A program made the position numbers and the translations under genes. A stretch of 64,000 bases of DNA. It comes from Pseudomonas piscis (GTDB lineage Bacteria; Pseudomonadota; Gammaproteobacteria; Pseudomonadales; Pseudomonadaceae). The stretch lies in contig NZ_WHUV01000001.1 in NCBI RefSeq assembly GCF_009380155.1, forward strand, positions 186,001-250,000, given 5' to 3'. A model generated the notes under the pieces. That model was not told the origin of the DNA, did no database searches, and saw nothing but the letters and a program-made list of their open reading frames with translations. Each line of letters starts with the position of its first letter. The stretch's first letter is position 1. Below are positions 59,604-64,000 of this stretch, in pieces.

Positions 59604-61580
59604 ATGTCCCAACCCCGTGCCCGGATAGCCTCCCAGCTAGGGCTAGCCCTTGCCCTGGTACTCGCCCTGGTGATCAGCGGCAGCACCCTGTTTGCCTTGC
59701 GTTCGCTGGATTCGGCGAACCTCGATACCCGCGAAGAACACCTGGCCAGCGAAGCCCGCCTGCTGGCCGACCAACTCAACACCTTCCATGGCAGCCTGCG
59801 CGAGAGTACCCAGCGCCTGAGCGGCTTGTTCGAGAACCGCTTTCGCAGTGGCCTGAGCGTGCATCCCGACGAGCCGGTGACCGTCGCCGGGGTGCAGACT
59901 CCTGGCTTGCACCTGGGCAATGTGGTGCTGAACAACAACTTCGATGAAGTGGATGGGTTCAAGCAGATGACCGCCGGGGTCGCGACCCTGTTCGTGCGCA
60001 GCGGCGACGATTTCATCCGTGTCAGCACCTCCCTGAGCAAGCAGGATGGCAGCCGCGCCATCGGCACCCTGCTCGACCACGCCCATCCGGCCTACCAGAA
60101 GCTCATGGCCGGGCAGGGCTACGTTGGCCGGGCGCTGCTGTTCGAGCGCTTCTACATGACCCAGTACACCCCGGTGACGGACCGCAGTGGCCGAGTGATC
60201 GCCGTGTTGTTCGTGGGTTTCGACTACACCGACGCGCAGAACGCGCAGTTCGCCAATCTCAAGCGCTTCCGCATCGGCCAGAGCGGCTCCCTGGCCCTGC
60301 TCGACGAACAGCACAAGTGGCTGGTGCCGCCGGCCGGCGTGCAGGCCCTGGACCAGGCAGCGCAGGTCCTGGTAGACGCGGCGAAGGAGCCGGGCAAGGG
60401 GCGTTTCTGGAGCGATGGTGGCGAGGACTTCTACAGTCTGGCGATGCCTTTCGCCGATGGCCCCTGGTCGGTGGTGGCGAGCATGCCCAAGTCCGAGATC
60501 CGCCAGGTGACCTGGAGCGTGGGGCTGCGCCTGGTGATCGGCAGCCTTTTGGCGATGCTGCTGGCGGTGGGCGCCACGGTGTGGTTGCTGCGTAGCAAGC
60601 TGGCGCCCCTGGGCGACCTGGTGCGCCAGGCCCAGGCCCTGGGCGGTGGTGATCTGAGCGCGCGGCTGAATGTTTCCAGCCACGATGAGATCGGCCAACT
60701 GGCCCGCAGCTTCAACCAGATGGGCGAGGCCTTGTCGACCATGGTCGAGCACATCCGCCGCTCCGCCACCGAGGTCAGTGGCCGGGCCCAGGCGCTGTCC
60801 GGGCTGTCCAGCGGTGCCTACGAAGGCATGGAGCAGCAGTCCGGGGAAATCACCAGCATGGCCGGGGCCGTGGAGCAGTTCAGCGCCACGTCGCTGAACA
60901 TCGCCGACAACATGGGCAGCACCCAGCGCCTGGCCGAGGAGAACGCCGAGCAGACCCATATCGGCCGCGAGTCCATGGAACAGGCTTCGTCGTCCCTGGA
61001 ACAGATCGCCGGGGCCCTGGGCAGCACCGCGGCGGTGATCGACACCCTGGGCCAGCGCTCCGAGGAAATCGGCGGGATCGTCGGGGTCATCACCGCCATC
61101 GCCGACCAGACCAACCTGCTGGCCCTCAACGCAGCCATCGAGGCGGCCCGTGCCGGGGAGCAGGGGCGGGGCTTCGCGGTGGTGGCCGACGAGGTACGCA
61201 ACCTGGCTTCGCGTACCCGCGAGGCCACCGCGCAAATCTCGCAGATGATCAGCAGCATCCAGCAGGAAACCGGCAATGCCATCCAGACCATGGAGCAGGG
61301 CAACCGCCTGATGCAGGAAGGTTTGTCACGCAACGCCGGAGTGGCCGCGGCGCTGGCCTTGATCGACGAGCAGAGCCAGAGTGCCGGCGAGCAATTCGCC
61401 GCCATCACCACCGCGACCCAGGAGCAGAGCAGTACGGCCACGGTCCTGAGCCGCAACCTGCAGAGCATCGCCCAGGCCAACAGCGAACAGCGTGAGGTGG
61501 TGTCCAACCTGGCGGTTACCGCACGCGAGCTGGAGGCCCTGGCCGCCGACCTGCGCCACGAGGTCGATCGCTTCCGTTGA
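59604..61580 (+). CDS. Methyl-accepting chemotaxis protein with Cache sensor
   Basis: 658 residues from ATG 59604 with CAGGAG upstream. TM1 at about residues 13-33, a periplasmic Cache-type sensor region to about 300 (single Cache 3/Cache 2-like), TM2 at about 305-328, HAMP to about 385, then a signalling domain with the hairpin tip [19 protein letters not shown] at about residue 500. It senses an extracellular small molecule and controls CheA. The ligand cannot be predicted. No chemotaxis gene is adjacent, as is usual for receptors. Confidence 0.92.
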   Translation: MSQPRARIASQLGLALALVLALVISGSTLFALRSLDSANLDTREEHLASEARLLADQLNTFHGSLRESTQRLSGLFENRFRSGLSVHPDEPVTVAGVQTPGLHLGNVVLNNNFDEVDGFKQMTAGVATLFVRSGDDFIRVSTSLSKQDGSRAIGTLLDHAHPAYQKLMAGQGYVGRALLFERFYMTQYTPVTDRSGRVIAVLFVGFDYTDAQNAQFANLKRFRIGQSGSLALLDEQHKWLVPPAGVQALDQAAQVLVDAAKEPGKGRFWSDGGEDFYSLAMPFADGPWSVVASMPKSEIRQVTWSVGLRLVIGSLLAMLLAVGATVWLLRSKLAPLGDLVRQAQALGGGDLSARLNVSSHDEIGQLARSFNQMGEALSTMVEHIRRSATEVSGRAQALSGLSSGAYEGMEQQSGEITSMAGAVEQFSATSLNIADNMGSTQRLAEENAEQTHIGRESMEQASSSLEQIAGALGSTAAVIDTLGQRSEEIGGIVGVITAIADQTNLLALNAAIEAARAGEQGRGFAVVADEVRNLASRTREATAQISQMISSIQQETGNAIQTMEQGNRLMQEGLSRNAGVAAALALIDEQSQSAGEQFAAITTATQEQSSTATVLSRNLQSIAQANSEQREVVSNLAVTARELEALAADLRHEVDRFR

Positions 61581-61697
61581 CGGCACCTGCCCTCCGGCCT
61601 GGCGTTGGAGGGCGCTGGTTGCAATGACGCATGATTGGACTAAAACAGATGAGCGGTTGATTGCCCTTCAAGGACTTACCTTTCAGCAGGAGCAAGC

Positions 61698-62666
61698 ATG
61701 ACTCGTCTATCCCGTTTCGTTCCCCCTCTATTGGCTGTGTCGACGCTTTTGCTCGGCCACGCAGCCTTCGGCCAGGAAAGCCCGGCGTTCATCGCCCCGG
61801 CAGCCTGGAACACACCGTTCAACCGCATTGCCCAGGTGGCCTGCCACAACTGCTATGAAAAGCAGTACGCAGGCACCTTCAGCAGTGTGCTCGACAGTGT
61901 GCGTACCCTGGAGCTGGACTTCTGGGACCAGCGCGACGCGGCCACCGGAGGCTCGCCACGGCATTGGTTCGTGCGGCATAACCCGGGCACCCTGTTCCAG
62001 TCCGGCAACGACAATAACTGCACGGGCGATGGCACCGGCAAGAACGACCTGGAAGCCTGCCTGAACGACATCAAGAACTGGAGCGACGGCCATCCGGGGC
62101 ATTTCCCCATCACCGTGATCCTGGACAAGAAGCAGGGCTGGTCAAAAGCCAGTTCCGGGCGCACGCCGCAGGATTTCGACGATCTGGTGAGCCGGATCTT
62201 CCAGGGCAAGCTCTATACCCCTCAGGACCTGGCGAGCTCCATCGGCAGCAGTGCCGGGGCCTTGCAGAAGAACCTCAAGGGCAAGGACTGGCCCACCGCC
62301 AGCCAGTTGCAGGGCAAGGTTTTGCTGGTGCTCAACCACTCCGAGAACCAGAAGCTCTCGCAGTACGCCGAGGCCCGGACCTCCAGTGCCAAGGTGTTCA
62401 TCTCCCCGGTCACCAATGGCCAGAACGATGTCAGCGGCAAGGTCAGTGGCATGTCCGACCAGTCATCGGGCTACGTGGCCATGAACAACATGGGCAAGGG
62501 CGACAAGAAGTGGGCGGCCCAGGCCTTTGCCTACAGCCATATCGGCCGGGTCTGGGGTGACGACGGGGTGTCCTTCGCCCAGCACATCGCCGAGCAGGTC
62601 AACCTGTCGGCGTACTACAAGTTCGCCGACCAGGGGGACGGTGGTGTGCGCATCCGGCCGTTCTGA
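61698..62666 (+). CDS. Secreted PI-PLC-like phosphodiesterase
   Basis: 322 residues with a signal peptide (PPLLAVSTLLLGHAAFG). It resembles the calcium-dependent PI-PLC C1 family (PF16670-like): ACHNCYEKQYAGTF (first His at about residue 50), VRTLELDFWD, WFVRHNPG (second His at about 94), PITVILDKKQGW. Such enzymes cleave phosphoinositides or related lipids; a host- or environment-directed role is possible. It lies just after the chemoreceptor and before a convergent ABC-type gene. Substrate is inferred only from family. Confidence 0.75.
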   Translation: MTRLSRFVPPLLAVSTLLLGHAAFGQESPAFIAPAAWNTPFNRIAQVACHNCYEKQYAGTFSSVLDSVRTLELDFWDQRDAATGGSPRHWFVRHNPGTLFQSGNDNNCTGDGTGKNDLEACLNDIKNWSDGHPGHFPITVILDKKQGWSKASSGRTPQDFDDLVSRIFQGKLYTPQDLASSIGSSAGALQKNLKGKDWPTASQLQGKVLLVLNHSENQKLSQYAEARTSSAKVFISPVTNGQNDVSGKVSGMSDQSSGYVAMNNMGKGDKKWAAQAFAYSHIGRVWGDDGVSFAQHIAEQVNLSAYYKFADQGDGGVRIRPF

Positions 62667-62669
62667 GGC

Positions 62670-63596
62670 TTATTGGAGTTCGGTGGAGTCGCCGAGCCCC
62701 GGATCCACGCGCTTGCCGATATCCCGCAGGCGCGCCAACTGGTCGACCATGCTCGGCGCTTCGTCGATGCTGCTGACGAAGGTCCACAGGTAGGTCATGA
62801 CTGCGTACACATGGCCGGCCTTGACCTCGGGTGACAGCGACAGCTGGGTGATGGCGATCACGAACAGCACTGCCGCCACCACGCCGAGGAACAGGTAGGC
62901 CGTGGCTTCCCGGTCCGAGAGCCAGATCCGCAGCCGCGACAGCAGGCGGTAGTGGCGCTGCAGGGATTGGGCACCGACCCTGGCCACCAGGCCGATTTCC
63001 TTTTCCAGGCGGTTGTTCAGGCGCTCGTGCAACTGCTGGTTGCGCCGGGCGAAACGCGGCAGCAACACCACGCACAGCACCAGCGCCACCAGGCAGGCCA
63101 GGCCGATCCAGGGTTCGATGGCCAACAGCATCACCGCCGCACCGATGATCGAGACCAGGGCGGTGGCGATGATCGGCACGTGCTTCTCGAAGAAGTCGAC
63201 GAACTCCCGGGCCAGCACCACCCGCGCCGCCGCGGTCGAGGTGTTCTGCTGTTGCTGGCGCTGGTTGAGGATCACCGGTACGGCCAGGTCCGCATAGATG
63301 CGGGTGAAGGTCCGGGTATCCACGGCCCGCCGCGCCGCGCCGACGATCCAGAAACCCAGCACCACCATGGCGTAGACCAGGGCGTGGGTGGTATCGCCAC
63401 GCAGGATCGAGTCCACCGCGAACCCGGCGAACAGCGGGTAGGCCAGCAGCAGGGCGTTCTCCAGGGCCACCAGCGACAAGGTGACGAACAGCTTGCCTGG
63501 ATAGGCGCGAGCGATGGCCTTGAGGGTCTGGCCGGCGGACTGCTGGCCGAGTTTCTGGGTGGGATCCGCGATGGCGGGGCGAGTGACGACAGACAT
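62670..63596 (-). CDS. Stand-alone ABC-type six-TM membrane domain protein
   Basis: 308 residues from ATG 63596 (MSVVTRPAIADPTQ); the upstream open frame crosses the operator region. It has six hydrophobic segments of the ABC exporter transmembrane fold (KLFVTLSLVALENALLLAYPLFAGFAVDSIL, HALVYAMVVLGFWIVGAARRAV, PIIATALVSIIGAAVMLLAIEPWIGLACLVALVLC, ATAYLFLGVVAAVLFVIAITQ). No Walker A, signature or other ATPase motif follows; the protein ends after the membrane domain. This matches the PF13748 type. It is divergent from a TetR gene. Confidence 0.82.
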   Translation of the reverse strand: MSVVTRPAIADPTQKLGQQSAGQTLKAIARAYPGKLFVTLSLVALENALLLAYPLFAGFAVDSILRGDTTHALVYAMVVLGFWIVGAARRAVDTRTFTRIYADLAVPVILNQRQQQQNTSTAAARVVLAREFVDFFEKHVPIIATALVSIIGAAVMLLAIEPWIGLACLVALVLCVVLLPRFARRNQQLHERLNNRLEKEIGLVARVGAQSLQRHYRLLSRLRIWLSDREATAYLFLGVVAAVLFVIAITQLSLSPEVKAGHVYAVMTYLWTFVSSIDEAPSMVDQLARLRDIGKRVDPGLGDSTELQ

Positions 63597-63627
63597 GACT
63601 GCACCACGAATGAGATAACGGTTAATA

Positions 63628-63643
63628 TTGAGCGAGTGCTCAA
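63628..63643. promoter_or_regulatory. TetR operator candidate 1
   Basis: TTGAGCGAGTGCTCAA, a 16-base near-palindrome in the ABC/TetR gap. Confidence 0.6.
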
Positions 63644-63649
63644 TTATCC

Positions 63650-63665
63650 TTGAGCGATCGCTCAA
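63650..63665. promoter_or_regulatory. TetR operator candidate 2
   Basis: TTGAGCGATCGCTCAA, a perfect 16-base palindrome. It starts 22 bases after operator 1, so both lie on the same DNA face. Confidence 0.65.
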
Positions 63666-63709
63666 AATGCAAGTGCCGGTCATCCCGGCACCAAGAGGTT
63701 CGATTGCCG

Positions 63710-64000
63710 ATGTCCCGTAACGACCGAAAGGACCAGATCATCGGCGCAGCCCTGGAACTGTTTCACAGCAAGGGTTTCGCCGAGGTTTCCACCCGTGACC
63801 TGGCCGAGCATGCCGGCCTGTCCCGTAGCCACATCTACCACTACTTCAGCGACTTCAAGGAACTGCGCCGCGAGGCCTTCGTGCGTTTCGCCGATGGCCA
63901 GTTGGCGGCGGTGGAGGGCCTGGTGCGCGATGCGCAACCGGCCGAGGCCCTGCGAATATTTCTCCTCGATTGCCTGACGGACTCCAACTCCGTCGGTTGG
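63710..64000 (+). CDS. TetR-family regulator, 3' truncated by window
   Basis: 97 codons visible from ATG 63710, running off the window. The HTH region contains ALELFHSKGFAEVSTRDLAEHAG and LSRSHIYHYFSDFKELRREAF, a classic TetR N-terminus. It is divergent from the ABC-type membrane gene, with two palindromes in between, so it probably represses that gene and itself. The ligand domain is outside the window. Confidence 0.9.
   Translation, partial: MSRNDRKDQIIGAALELFHSKGFAEVSTRDLAEHAGLSRSHIYHYFSDFKELRREAFVRFADGQLAAVEGLVRDAQPAEALRIFLLDCLTDSNSVGW

Overview
The window is chromosomal DNA from a Pseudomonas, most likely the P. fluorescens/protegens/chlororaphis group. The evidence is uniformly GC-rich coding sequence, Pseudomonas hallmark genes (crc next to pyrE, algC-argB, dadRAX, a pauR-type regulator, a proE-like GGDEF/EAL gene) and a gene order that, from memory, follows the P. 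aeruginosa PA53xx region. The exception is the first 12 kb, where a type VI secretion (T6SS) cluster abuts recG-oxyR. No rRNA, tRNA, prophage, CRISPR array or complete insertion sequence was seen.

Region 1 (1-12.1 kb, + strand): the distal part of an H1-type T6SS cluster: tssM (5' end outside the window), tagF, pppA, ppkA, tagT, tagS, tagR, tagQ. It is packed with start/stop overlaps. It encodes part of the membrane complex plus the threonine-phosphorylation switch: the TagQRST envelope sensor, the PpkA kinase and the PppA phosphatase.

Region 2 (12.2-26 kb): a small SCP2-like protein gene, a YbaK-HDOD fusion, recG, oxyR, exbB-exbD-tonB (energy for TonB-dependent uptake), an SDR-type epimerase gene, a lipoprotein gene, ridA, spoT-rpoZ (stringent response), gmk and yicC.

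Region 3 (26-36.7 kb): rph, a DUF4870 gene, crc, pyrE, argB, algC, dut, coaBC, radC, an orphan peptide-binding protein gene and the ribosomal protein genes rpmB-rpmG. This is mainly nucleotide, coenzyme, arginine and exopolysaccharide-precursor metabolism.

Region 4 (36.7-52.4 kb): amine and amino-acid catabolism: a cupin, a KauB-type aldehyde dehydrogenase, an MFS transporter, a PLD-family lipoprotein, a MocR regulator facing a DUF1127 gene, a glycine/polyamine-type FAD oxidase, a YkgJ protein followed by a palindromic MITE-like repeat, lrp/dadR, dadA-rid-dadX, pauR, cytochrome c5 and an acetyl-CoA hydrolase/transferase-like gene.

Region 5 (52.4-64 kb): xpt, rep, a GGDEF/EAL gene with a strong Fur-box-like promoter, a MATE pump facing a LysR regulator, a chemoreceptor behind a sigma-28-like promoter, a secreted PI-PLC-like protein, a stand-alone ABC-type membrane domain, and a divergent TetR gene cut by the window end. 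Two palindromes lie between the last two genes.

The region is mostly well-known core genome. The most interesting signals are in the non-coding DNA: the Fur-like box at the c-di-GMP gene, the TetR operator pair beside an ABC domain without an ATPase, the MocR half-site array, the terminator ahead of dadX and the MITE that supplies a stop codon. No clearly undescribed multi-gene system was found.
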